10,277 bases of DNA from Candidatus Heimdallarchaeota archaeon (lineage in GTDB: Archaea > Asgardarchaeota > Heimdallarchaeia > JABLTI01). The stretch spans positions 1 through 10,277 of the forward strand of contig DAOVHJ010000060.1 of the NCBI GenBank assembly GCA_030671945.1, in the 5' to 3' direction. The notes below the pieces were generated by a model, which was given only the letters and a program-made list of their open reading frames with translations, did not search any database and had not been told where the DNA came from. Position numbers and translations under genes: made by a program. Shown here in pieces: positions 1 through 6,762 of the stretch; position 1 is the first letter of the stretch, and each line of letters opens with the position of its first letter.

Positions 1-1006
1 TTACTGAATTTTTTTCTTTCCAAAAAGTTGATGAGACAAATTGAACGAGAAAATTCGCAGCATTAATCGCAGTTGTATCTGCAGTATCATATAAAGGATT
101 TAGCTCAACAATATCCATACCAATTAGGTTTGTTTTTACAGCAATTGAATGGATTATTTTCATTATTTGATTTGGAGTCAAGCCATCAGGTGTAGGAGCA
201 CTGACTCCTGGAGCATATATTTGATCAAGACTATCCATATCGACTGAAATGTAAGTTAAATCAGTTCCTTTAGTAATTCTTTGTATTGTTTTTTCGATTA
301 CGGAAGCTAATCCCTTTTCACGAATATCTTCTATTGTGAAAATCAATCCGTTTTTATCTTCAACATACCTACGATAAGTTCTGGCATTTGTGAAATTACG
401 AATACCAATTTCCACAAAATTTTCACCAGAAACGAGATTATTATCTAAAATACGTCGAAAAGGTGTTCCGCTTGTTATCCTCCCATTAATAACTTCTCTA
501 ACGTCAAGATGAGCATCAATATTAATTAATCCAATTTTTTTTGGATTATTAGCTTCTTTTAATCCCTTGATAATGGGATAGCTTATAGAATGATCTCCGC
601 CTAGAGTAATGGTTTTGTAATCTCGAGAAGCTATTTTGTGTATTACATCACTTATTAATTCATGAGCTTCTGCAACCGATTCAGCTTCAAGAATAATATC
701 TCCAAAATCAATGACTTTTTTATCACCAAACCAAAAATCCAAAGACCAATCATAGGTTTTGAAATATCGAAGTGAATCCCTGATTTTCTTTGGACCACCT
801 TTAGCTCCCTTTCTGCCTAGAACTGCAGAATCGAAAGGAATTCCTACAAGTCCTATTCCAGGTCCTTTTTCTCCTGTCCAACATTCGAAAATATCCGACA
901 TTCTTGTCTCATTAGGATCAAATCCCTTTTTTTGGTGTGGTTCCCATTCTCGTAAACACTCTGAAATTGTGATTTTGCTTTCTAAGTGATCCTTCTTTTT
1001 TTCCAT
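1..1006 (-). CDS. Ureohydrolase of the arginase/agmatinase/formimidoylglutamase family (3' end cut by window edge)
   Basis: Binuclear-manganese hydrolase that releases urea or formamide from a guanidino or formimino substrate in the cytosol. I read 335 codons from the ATG at 1006-1004; the frame is still open at position 1, so a short C-terminal piece lies outside. All six metal ligands of the family are visible: His139 in GGDHS (136-140), Asp164, His166 and Asp168 in DAHLD, and Asp256 and Asp258 in SVDMDSLDQIYAPG. The C-terminal DIVELNP motif (298-304) and the AINAANFL helix (313-320) are also present. The stretch DVR followed by TSGTPFRR (168-185) looks somewhat closer to formimidoylglutamase (HutG) than to agmatinase, but substrate cannot be decided by eye. 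GAGATGA lies five bases before the ATG and supports this start. It lies downstream of rps3ae on the same strand but behind a hairpin terminator, so it is probably its own transcription unit. Confidence 0.9.
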   Translation of the reverse strand, partial: MEKKKDHLESKITISECLREWEPHQKKGFDPNETRMSDIFECWTGEKGPGIGLVGIPFDSAVLGRKGAKGGPKKIRDSLRYFKTYDWSLDFWFGDKKVIDFGDIILEAESVAEAHELISDVIHKIASRDYKTITLGGDHSISYPIIKGLKEANNPKKIGLINIDAHLDVREVINGRITSGTPFRRILDNNLVSGENFVEIGIRNFTNARTYRRYVEDKNGLIFTIEDIREKGLASVIEKTIQRITKGTDLTYISVDMDSLDQIYAPGVSAPTPDGLTPNQIMKIIHSIAVKTNLIGMDIVELNPLYDTADTTAINAANFLVQFVSSTFWKEKNSV

Positions 1007-1035
1007 GAAATCATCTCATATTAATGCTCTAATCA

Positions 1036-1046
1036 CATATATTGCT
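1036..1046 (-). promoter_or_regulatory. Possible TATA box for the ureohydrolase gene
   Basis: On the minus strand CAATATATGT reads like an archaeal TATA box. Transcription starting about 25 bases downstream would give a very short leader just containing the GAGATGA ribosome binding site. Other AT-rich stretches at 1060-1095 could serve instead, so this is weak. Confidence 0.25.
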
Positions 1047-1104
1047 AAGAGATAATTGCTTTTTTTATTTATTTTCTATTAATATTAACTTAAAAAACAG
1101 TATA

Positions 1105-1146
1105 AAATGAAAAAGAGAAACAGAAATCAGATCTGTTATGATCTGA
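1105..1146 (-). terminator. Hairpin plus T-rich tract after rps3ae
   Basis: TCAGATC (1127-1133) and GATCTGA (1140-1146) form a perfect 7-bp stem with a 6-base loop. On the minus strand the stem starts 14 bases after the rps3ae stop codon and is followed by a T-rich run (about 1105-1126). This has the layout of a bacterial-type intrinsic terminator. Archaea usually stop on T-tracts alone, so the stem may also stabilise the mRNA 3' end. Confidence 0.55.
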
Positions 1147-1160
1147 CTTTAAAATAATAA

Positions 1161-1898
1161 TTATGTTTTGACTTCTGCTGGTTTTTCCACAGGAGCTTCT
1201 TCTTTTGAAGCTTTTTCTTTTGGATCTTCCTTTGGAACTTCCTTAACAGGTTCTGGTTTTGGAGGTTCAGGTTCTAGAACCATTGTTGGAAGGTTAAGAA
1301 CTCTAGATTTCCAAACATCAACATTTTGAATCGGGTGAACTTTCTTAGCTCTTTTGTAAATTTCAGTTGCCATTTTTCCTGTTACTAAATCCATAATAAG
1401 CTTATCAAATGGCATTCTTTCTGCTCGTTTAGTGATTACGTCATACATAACTTCTCTAATGCCTCTTTCATGACTTGATTTACATCTGAAAGGAGTTAGT
1501 GCTATAATACTACATCGCAAACGAGCACCATCTTTTGTGGTAACATTAAAAATGCCGTCAATTCGGGTTCGTCGTCTACGAATCATTGAACGTAAATAAT
1601 CGCGAGTATATTCATGACCATTAAAAGCTGTAAATGCATTATCACCTTTCACTTTCTGCACTTTGAAGGTGATTTTTACATGCATTTTCTTATAATCACC
1701 AGTTAAATCCATTAAGGTGGATTTTAGAGTTCTACCAACTACATACTCTGGATCAGAAGAAGGTGTTTCTGAGATTTGTTCCCCACCAAACATTTCCGGG
1801 GCAATTATTTTATACCAAGTCTTTAATGTGAATTTATCAACAACTCTTCTACTTTCTTTATCTTTTCTTTTTCTTCCTCGGGCGGCTCTACTACTCAA
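1161..1898 (-). CDS. rps3ae: Small-subunit ribosomal protein eS1 (S3Ae)
   Basis: Archaeal/eukaryotic ribosomal protein eS1, a 30S platform protein near the mRNA exit. The 245-residue product has the family's basic N-terminus (SRAARGRKRKDKESRR), the WYKIIAPEMFG motif (28-38), the GRTLKSTLMDLTGD region (55-68) and the RRRRTRIDGI block (106-115). Residues from about 210 to the end are a low-complexity Pro/Glu/Lys tail not needed for the core fold. The start is TTG at 1898-1896: TAGGAGA lies nine bases upstream and the N-terminus matches the usual archaeal length. The gene follows pcc1 with a 165-bp gap that holds a candidate promoter and two hairpins, and is followed by a hairpin terminator. It completes the conserved archaeal rps15-GAN-pcc1-rps3ae neighbourhood. 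Confidence 0.97.
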   Translation of the reverse strand: MSSRAARGRKRKDKESRRVVDKFTLKTWYKIIAPEMFGGEQISETPSSDPEYVVGRTLKSTLMDLTGDYKKMHVKITFKVQKVKGDNAFTAFNGHEYTRDYLRSMIRRRRTRIDGIFNVTTKDGARLRCSIIALTPFRCKSSHERGIREVMYDVITKRAERMPFDKLIMDLVTGKMATEIYKRAKKVHPIQNVDVWKSRVLNLPTMVLEPEPPKPEPVKEVPKEDPKEKASKEEAPVEKPAEVKT

Positions 1899-1952
1899 TT
1901 CTTTTTTCTCCTACGTGTTATCAAACAAACATTATATTCATAAGTTCTTGTG

Positions 1953-1983
1953 TATCTTGCTATCTAAGATAGATACCAAGATA
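1953..1983 (-). other. Inverted repeat in the predicted rps3ae leader (inner)
   Basis: Outer arms TATCTTG (1953-1959) and CAAGATA (1977-1983) enclose the inner dyad CTATCTAAGATAG (1960-1972). The result is a nearly continuous imperfect hairpin with a 4-base bulge (ATAC, 1973-1976), about 55 bases before the rps3ae start codon. It may be an RNA structure in the leader or a protein-binding dyad in DNA. Confidence 0.45.
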
Positions 1984-1988
1984 TATTC

Positions 1989-2004
1989 GAGACAAAATCG
2001 TCTC
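1989..2004 (-). other. Small hairpin in the predicted rps3ae leader (outer)
   Basis: GAGAC (1989-1993) and GTCTC (2000-2004) are perfect 5-bp arms around a 6-base loop. If transcription starts about 25 bases below the TATA-like element near 2036, this hairpin would lie at the very 5' end of the rps3ae mRNA. Confidence 0.35.
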
Positions 2005-2030
2005 TATTAAAACATTTTCCTTATTATTGA

Positions 2031-2041
2031 GAATATAAAAT
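2031..2041 (-). promoter_or_regulatory. Candidate TATA box for rps3ae
   Basis: The minus strand reads ATTTTATATT here, close to the archaeal TATA consensus, inside the 165-bp gap between pcc1 and rps3ae. It would start a leader of roughly 110 bases. It suggests that rps3ae can be transcribed independently of the upstream genes. Confidence 0.4.
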
Positions 2042-2063
2042 GTCCCACACTTTTGGTTAAGAA

Positions 2064-2336
2064 CTATAATTGTACATTTTTTATTGTCTTATATGACAAA
2101 TCTATCTTTTCAAAATAATCTTCAAGCGTTCTCAATAAATCTAAAATAGATTTCTCAGATTTTATTAAAAGTACTATTTTGTTTCCTTCAATTTTAGATG
2201 AAGAAAAAACTCCTTCTGGTGTCTCTTGGTTTTCCGGATAAGTTGAGTTATTAATAGTTTCAGCAATGTGACAATTCTTGAAAACTAGTGTAACTTGTAT
2301 TTCCGAATAGATATCTTTGGTTTTGCTTTTATTCAA
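2064..2336 (-). CDS. pcc1: KEOPS complex subunit Pcc1
   Basis: Small dimerising subunit of the KEOPS/EKC complex, which makes the universal N6-threonylcarbamoyladenosine (t6A) at position 37 of ANN-decoding tRNAs. Pcc1 forms the dimer platform that holds Kae1. The 90-residue product has the family's two-strand start (EIQVTLVF), the hallmark helix ETINNSTYPEN (26-36) and the C-terminal SILDLLRTLEDYF helix (63-75). Length is normal. The start is TTG at 2336-2334. AGGTGTGA, overlapping the stop codon of the GAN-like gene, is the ribosome binding site, so the two genes are probably co-transcribed and translationally coupled (13 bp apart). The rest of KEOPS (Kae1, Bud32, Cgi121) is not in this window. 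Confidence 0.88.
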   Translation of the reverse strand: MNKSKTKDIYSEIQVTLVFKNCHIAETINNSTYPENQETPEGVFSSSKIEGNKIVLLIKSEKSILDLLRTLEDYFEKIDLSYKTIKNVQL

Positions 2337-2349
2337 AAAAGAATCACAC

Positions 2350-3930
2350 CTATTTAGATGATTTCTTGGTTGTAGATTTTGTTGATTTTGGTTTTTTCTT
2401 AGCTGTTGTTTTACTCTTTTGTGTTGGTGTTTTAGGTTTCGGTGCTTTCTTTTTAGGTTCCGATGGTTTTTCTTCTTTGGGGTGCAATTGCTTTTCTAAA
2501 ACAGCATTTAGATTTTCTATCAATAACATTTCTGTCCCTTGTGGAACTCTTGCTCCTGCAGCAATATTATGACCCCCACCCTCTGCTTCAGAACCTATAG
2601 ATTCAACTGCTTCTCTTAATCCTAAACCTAGATCTAGTCCTTGTTTGATAAGCTTAGTAGTTCCTCTACTGCTAATCTTTACTGTTCCATCTTCTGAAAT
2701 GGCGATGCCTACGAGTGGTTTATTCTTATCAATAAACCTCTTACTTGAAATAGCAATGGAAGTTACTGTCCCAATCATTGTATCATCTATGATATTCCTA
2801 CCATCAAAAAGTATCAAATTAGAGTACTCTTTCAAATGCTCACTATCTTGGTTTATGATTTCAAGGGATTTAGAGATTTTAATACGATACGCATGCATTA
2901 TTTCTTCTGCTTCTTGTAAGAGGAATTTTCTTTCACCCATACAGATTCCAATAGCAATTCCTGATGCTTTTAATCTTCCACAAGAATTTAGGAGTGAACC
3001 AAACTCTCTTGCATCTCTCAGAAGAGTTCCAGTTTGCTCATTTGGTAAGTTGTAAACCCAACCCAAGATGCTTTGTGATTCTTGAGCTGTCATGCCCATT
3101 TTTAATCCATAGGTTATTAATCCTTCAACTAGCATTCTTCGTTCATCAGTATTAAGATCCTGGATGGTTCTCCAAGTATCTCCTCTCTGTTGAGGTATGC
3201 CAGTATCACGCATAAAACGAATACACATATCTCCATCTCCTGTAAGACCCGGGAGAAATGGATCAGTAGTATACTCAAGTGCTTGATAAATCGGTCGTGT
3301 TTCTCTTCCAAATAATCTGATATCTAATTTTGCTTCAAGAACACCTGCTTTAAGACCATCTTCAACAATTTTCTGATTTAATGAAATAAGAGAATTCTTC
3401 TCACCTTTATCCTGACGATCGGCTAATGCACCCACAACTGCAATGCTTGCTGAATCAACATTCTTGGAACCCAGCTTCTTCGCAAAGAAATAGGATAAAC
3501 CAGCACCACTAATTTGATTCGCACCATCATAGTTAAACTCGAAAGGATTCACATGAACTAATGATTCAAATTCAGGCTTTGCTAAAACTGGATGGTGGTC
3601 TAGAATGATAATTTCTTTATCAGATAAGTACTTGTTAATGCCTTCTAATTGTCCTCCCCCTAAATCAGTGAATAAGATCGTTTTTACATCCTTCAGCATT
3701 GATAATTCACTAATGATCGGTAATTCGAGTTGCCTTACGCATCTAATATGATAGGGAATATTCGCTCGATGAAGGGCTTTACCAATAATACCAGCAGAAG
3801 TAAGTCCATCTGCATCTATATGACTTACACAAAATACAGTATCTTTTGAGTCTTTGATAGTATCAACTGCTGCATCGATTCTATTACTAAATTCTTTGAA
3901 GTTTCCTTTAGTGCTTTTTGCAGAGGACAT
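2350..3930 (-). CDS. GAN/RecJ-like DHH-DHHA1 single-strand nuclease
   Basis: DHH-superfamily phosphoesterase of the archaeal RecJ-like/GAN type, a 5'-3' single-strand exonuclease that in studied archaea associates with GINS and the replisome; some family members act on RNA. The catalytic set is complete in this 526-residue protein: motif I HIDADG (37-42), motif II Asp89 in FTDLGGG, motif III DHH (111-113), motif IV Asp171 in ALADRQD, and the DHHA1 substrate motif GGGH (451-454). Residues from about 484 to 526 form a Lys/Pro/Ser/Thr tail resembling histone H1, probably disordered and nucleic-acid-binding. The start is ATG at 3930-3928 with GGTGGAG just upstream. It sits between rps15 and pcc1, as in many archaea, and shares an operon with pcc1. 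Whether this is GAN or one of its RecJ-like paralogues needs phylogeny. Confidence 0.9.
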   Translation of the reverse strand: MSSAKSTKGNFKEFSNRIDAAVDTIKDSKDTVFCVSHIDADGLTSAGIIGKALHRANIPYHIRCVRQLELPIISELSMLKDVKTILFTDLGGGQLEGINKYLSDKEIIILDHHPVLAKPEFESLVHVNPFEFNYDGANQISGAGLSYFFAKKLGSKNVDSASIAVVGALADRQDKGEKNSLISLNQKIVEDGLKAGVLEAKLDIRLFGRETRPIYQALEYTTDPFLPGLTGDGDMCIRFMRDTGIPQQRGDTWRTIQDLNTDERRMLVEGLITYGLKMGMTAQESQSILGWVYNLPNEQTGTLLRDAREFGSLLNSCGRLKASGIAIGICMGERKFLLQEAEEIMHAYRIKISKSLEIINQDSEHLKEYSNLILFDGRNIIDDTMIGTVTSIAISSKRFIDKNKPLVGIAISEDGTVKISSRGTTKLIKQGLDLGLGLREAVESIGSEAEGGGHNIAAGARVPQGTEMLLIENLNAVLEKQLHPKEEKPSEPKKKAPKPKTPTQKSKTTAKKKPKSTKSTTKKSSK

Positions 3931-4000
3931 ATCTCCACCACAGAAGTCATTATATTGTGCTACTTAATATCATTTTGTGTATTTTTACTTAAAAAGTTAC

Positions 4001-4040
4001 TAAAAACTAAAAATTAAATAAAAAGAAAGAAAAAAAGATA
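4001..4040 (-). terminator. T-rich terminator after rps15
   Basis: The minus strand is strongly T-rich here, including a T7 run and TTTTTATTTAATTTTTA, about 40 bases after the rps15 stop codon and with no clear stem. This fits the usual archaeal T-tract terminator. It could be leaky, letting GAN and pcc1 be read from the rps15 promoter as well. Confidence 0.4.
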
Positions 4041-4075
4041 ACGTGCACAATAATGTAGATAATTGCGAATTTAGC

Positions 4076-4531
4076 TTACCTAATTATTGTAGCAGCAGTA
4101 TCTGGTCTGTAATTGAAAGATTTTGGAATAATACCTTTCTTTTGATAGTATCTCATTAGTCGTCTGACTTTTGCTTCTATTTTCTCTAACCCATATCTTG
4201 AATGGAGATCTTTTGGATGCCCATCTAGATGTCTTCTTAGAGCCATAGCTTTTCTAACCAAATTCCTAAAGTCTTCCGGATATTCAGGATAAATTCCTTC
4301 TTTTTTCATAATTTCTGTTATCCTTTGCTTGATGACAAGCTTAGATGAAGGTATTCCATGAGTATCTCTTAGAACAGTACCAATCATTGCTGAAGTTAAG
4401 CCTTGTTTTGCAAGGTCAACAATTTTTGTTTCGATTTCTTCAGGTGTCTGTGTTATCCACTCAGGAATAGATGCATGAGGGGGTCTCTTAGAACCTGATT
4501 TACCTTTACGTCTTGTATGCATTCTTGCCAT
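4076..4531 (-). CDS. rps15: Small-subunit ribosomal protein uS15 (archaeal type)
   Basis: Archaeal uS15, which binds the 16S rRNA central domain and helps form the intersubunit bridge. With the start chosen here it has 151 residues, the normal archaeal length, longer than bacterial S15 because of the N-terminal extension. It opens with the typical MARMHTRRKGKSGSKRP. The core helix is LRRHLDGHPKDLHSRYGLEK, and RRLMRYYQKKG follows. I chose the ATG at 4531-4529 because GGTGA lies five bases upstream and the product then begins exactly where archaeal S15 proteins begin. An in-frame ATG at 4573 would add 14 residues (MELRYETSGQLVKH) that do not resemble the family. It heads the rps15-GAN-pcc1-rps3ae neighbourhood. 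Confidence 0.95.
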   Translation of the reverse strand: MARMHTRRKGKSGSKRPPHASIPEWITQTPEEIETKIVDLAKQGLTSAMIGTVLRDTHGIPSSKLVIKQRITEIMKKEGIYPEYPEDFRNLVRKAMALRRHLDGHPKDLHSRYGLEKIEAKVRRLMRYYQKKGIIPKSFNYRPDTAATIIR

Positions 4532-4576
4532 ATGTTTCACCAGTTGTCCTGATGTTTCGTATCTGAGCTCCATACC

Positions 4577-4610
4577 TTTCCCCCTAAACGGACGGCGAAT
4601 CCTTGGGAAA
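4577..4610 (-). other. GC-rich structured segment in the rps15 leader
   Basis: TTTCCC (4577-4582) can pair with GGGAAA (4605-4610) around a GC-rich loop containing CGGACGGCG. This island stands out in the otherwise AT-rich 220-bp gap between the PhzF gene and rps15. On the minus strand it ends in GGGGGAAAGG, directly before an unused in-frame ATG at 4573. It could be a leader RNA structure. Confidence 0.35.
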
Positions 4611-4696
4611 AAGTGACCCGATTACGAACAGACAGCATTTCAGCTATCTTACCATTATTCATCAGAATATGGAATTAAATGAAGTGTCAAAACTTC

Positions 4697-4710
4697 TATT
4701 ATTAAATATT
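4697..4710 (-). promoter_or_regulatory. Weak candidate TATA box for rps15
   Basis: The minus strand reads approximately ATATTTAATAATA in the gap between the PhzF gene and rps15. It would give a leader of about 150 bases that includes the GC-rich segment at 4577-4610. Other AT-rich sites are possible. Confidence 0.25.
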
Positions 4711-4751
4711 ACTATGGAGTGTCTAAATCCTTTAGCTAATAAGGGGAATAA

Positions 4752-5657
4752 TTATTTCTTGAATAGTCCTTTCCTTGGTTCAAATTTAAAGATAACTTTT
4801 GCTTTACCACCGATTTTGACTGATTTGATCTCATCTTCTGTTCCTTTAATAACCACTTCAATTGTACTAGGTCGCTCTAAGGATTCTCCTTGTTCAATTA
4901 TGAGAGTACCTGGTTGAGCAAAACCTCTTTTGACAAGATAAGCACCTAAAGCACCATTCGCTAAACCTGAGACAACAGTTTCAGGGGAACCTCGTATCGG
5001 TTCAAACTGTCGGGTATAACTAGTGGAACCATCTAAATATGTGTCGAAAGTATAAAGATGAATGCCGGAGACTTTCATTCTTCTACAAAGACGTTCAACT
5101 TCTTCGTATTTAGGTACTAATGCATCAGTCATTTCTTTACTGGAAATCAGAATCAGCAATTTTGGACTCCCAGTATCAGCTATTACAAGAGGGAGCTTTT
5201 CATCGGATTCTATCTTATCAGTTCGTATTCCTAAAATATCTGCGAGAGATTGTATATTTAGTTCAACATCTCTGAATGTAGGTTTCTTCAGAATCATGTA
5301 AACTTTATCTAAAACATCATCTTTCCATCGGATTTCTGTTTTAAAAATACCTTCTTTTGTTTCCACTTTAATAGATGCTTTCGAATTTTCAGGAACAATT
5401 TCTCCAACATCAGCAAGAAGCCATAACGCAGCAATTGTAGCATGTCCGCTGAGAGGAACTTCTTTTTTTGGAGTAAAGTATTCTATCTTAAAGTCTGCTT
5501 TGTTACTATCAGATACAAAGGCAGTGACTGAAAGATTCATCTCTCTGGCAATTGATTCACGTATTTCTGTTGAGAATTTATTTTTACTATCTAGGACAAT
5601 TGCAGTTGGATTTCCTAAGAATGGTTGACTACTAAATGCATCTACTTGATAAAACAA
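4752..5657 (-). CDS. PhzF-family protein with altered active site
   Basis: Two-domain PhzF/diaminopimelate-epimerase-like fold; relatives isomerise small carboxylic acids (PhzF in phenazine synthesis), and many have no known substrate. The 301-residue product has the family start (FYQVDAFSSQPFLGNPTAIV), the REMNLSVTAF segment (38-47), YFTPKKEVPLSGHATIAA (60-77) and VVSGLANGALGAYLV (228-242). Compared with the common pattern, the catalytic Glu of NLSET is Val44, the Asp of EDPxTG is Thr227, and the Ser after that Gly is Leu232. Only His72 of the classic quartet remains. I checked these codons directly. It may therefore be inactive or use another chemistry. The start is TTG at 5657-5655 with AGGAG upstream. 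It is on the same strand as rps15 but separated by over 200 bp, and is divergent from the gene at 5860. Confidence 0.88.
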   Translation of the reverse strand: MFYQVDAFSSQPFLGNPTAIVLDSKNKFSTEIRESIAREMNLSVTAFVSDSNKADFKIEYFTPKKEVPLSGHATIAALWLLADVGEIVPENSKASIKVETKEGIFKTEIRWKDDVLDKVYMILKKPTFRDVELNIQSLADILGIRTDKIESDEKLPLVIADTGSPKLLILISSKEMTDALVPKYEEVERLCRRMKVSGIHLYTFDTYLDGSTSYTRQFEPIRGSPETVVSGLANGALGAYLVKRGFAQPGTLIIEQGESLERPSTIEVVIKGTEDEIKSVKIGGKAKVIFKFEPRKGLFKK

Positions 5658-5725
5658 TCCAATAGTATCTCCTGTATTTTTATCGCTATTAGATTAGTTT
5701 GACTTAAATTCCTTCTTTTTTTAAG

Positions 5726-5735
5726 CATATAAAAC
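5726..5735 (-). promoter_or_regulatory. Candidate TATA box for the PhzF-family gene
   Basis: The minus strand reads GTTTTATATG, preceded by GAAAA, a good archaeal TATA-like element about 70 bases before the start codon. It would give a leader of about 45 bases containing the AGGAG site. Confidence 0.45.
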
Positions 5736-5785
5736 TTTTCTTGCTGATAATCTTAGAAAATGATTTGAAGAAGAATTAAGAATCC

Positions 5786-5795
5786 TTATTTAAAG
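5786..5795 (+). promoter_or_regulatory. Candidate TATA box for the coiled-coil/OB-fold unit
   Basis: TTATTTAAAG lies about 65-75 bases before the TTG start at 5860. It would give a leader of about 40 bases that includes the GAGGT site at 5848-5852. Confidence 0.4.
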
Positions 5796-5859
5796 AAAAC
5801 CATTAACAATAAATATTCGAAAATTATACTCACATCTATGGTATCTTGAGGTTAAATCT

Positions 5860-6741
5860 TTGTCAAAGAGAAAAAAAGAAAAGAAAACAAAGAAAGATGA
5901 TACTTCTGAAGTAGCTGAGAAAGGTAAAGAAATTAAGAAAGAAGAAAGGATTGAACCGAAAAAAGAAAAAAAGAGAAAAGGTCGAAGAAAGGCTAGGAAA
6001 GAAAAAGTAGATCTTGAAAAAATTGCTGAAATCGAAAACAATGCTTACAATCTATTATTTGATGATGTTAATTTGTTCCTTCATGAGCTTCCACACATGA
6101 GTCTGAAAGCTTTACGACAGAGATTAATTCTTATAGATGGGAAGATGCTCTGGTTAGAAAAAATAAGCGAAATTGATCTACTAGATGAGGAAGGTTCTGA
6201 TGATATCATTGATATGGAAATGGAAATGTTAGAGATGGGATTAGATTTGGAGACAGCTGATGAAATGAAATCAGCTTTTCAACCAGAGACTGGTGACTTC
6301 AATCTCTCAGCTTTCAAAGCTCAAATTGAAGATGAGAAAACTTTGGGAGAAAGTATTAAGGATATTGTAAAAGAAATTGAAATGGGTGATTTAGAGAAGC
6401 CCATTGATGAGCTTATGACTAAATTTATTCTTTATGATTTAAGGGCTCAAATGGAACGAGCAATAAATGAAGTCTTCAAAATTGAAGGAAAAATAAAGAA
6501 ACTCAAAAAACAAGAAGGAAAAGAGAAGGAAATTAAAGCTTTAGAAGCAGATCAAAAACATGCTGCGAATTCGCACCTAAAAGATGTACTAAACAAGATC
6601 AAGAAAGAAAAACCGAAAATGATTCTATCAAAAGAGTTCATCACAGAATTCAAACAATTAACAAACAAGAAGATTGCAGCTTTAAAAGCCAGAGAAGAGA
6701 AAGAATTCGAACAAATGGTAGATGATCTATTAAAAGAATGA
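5860..6741 (+). CDS. Charged coiled-coil protein of unknown function
   Basis: I do not recognise this 293-residue protein. Residues 1-50 are almost all Lys, Arg and Glu and look like a disordered nucleic-acid-binding arm. Residues 52-110 include the hydrophobic segment NAYNLLFDDVNLFLHELPHM and a helical stretch ending in an acidic patch (DLLDEEGSDD). A Met/Glu-rich acidic helix (116-140) follows. Residues 158-293 are predicted by eye to be long amphipathic helices, with LRAQMERAINEVFKIEGKIKK (194-214) the clearest heptad-like part. There is no signal peptide or membrane segment, so it is cytosolic. The start is TTG at 5860 with GAGGT seven bases upstream; no in-frame ATG/GTG fits better. Its stop codon is 21 bases before the start of the OB-fold-like gene, so they form one transcription unit and may be partners. 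Confidence 0.8.
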   Translation: MSKRKKEKKTKKDDTSEVAEKGKEIKKEERIEPKKEKKRKGRRKARKEKVDLEKIAEIENNAYNLLFDDVNLFLHELPHMSLKALRQRLILIDGKMLWLEKISEIDLLDEEGSDDIIDMEMEMLEMGLDLETADEMKSAFQPETGDFNLSAFKAQIEDEKTLGESIKDIVKEIEMGDLEKPIDELMTKFILYDLRAQMERAINEVFKIEGKIKKLKKQEGKEKEIKALEADQKHAANSHLKDVLNKIKKEKPKMILSKEFITEFKQLTNKKIAALKAREEKEFEQMVDDLLKE

Positions 6742-6762
6742 AGAATTAAAAAGGTGAATTTA

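Noticed and set aside
759..989. Plus-strand open frame of 76 codons
   Set aside because: It lies antisense inside the N-terminal part of the ureohydrolase gene, has no ribosome binding site and shows no protein-like composition.
1717..2010. Plus-strand open frame of 97 codons spanning the eS1 start and its leader
   Set aside because: Half overlaps eS1 antisense and the rest covers the AT-rich leader; there is no start signal and no recognisable domain.
2366..3155. Three plus-strand open frames opposite the GAN-like gene
   Set aside because: They are antisense to an intact, motif-complete nuclease; their sequences are rich in Phe, Leu and Ser as expected from reading a Lys/Glu-rich gene backwards.
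4531..4573. Fourteen-codon N-terminal extension of uS15 from the ATG at 4573
   Set aside because: Archaeal uS15 begins at MARMH, and a better spaced GGTGA precedes the ATG at 4531. Kept only as a leader question in the findings.
4600..4640. tRNA-like or C/D-box-like segment on the minus strand (TTCGTAATCGGGTCA)
   Set aside because: It recalls a T-loop, but no acceptor, D or anticodon stem can be drawn, and no paired C and D boxes are present.
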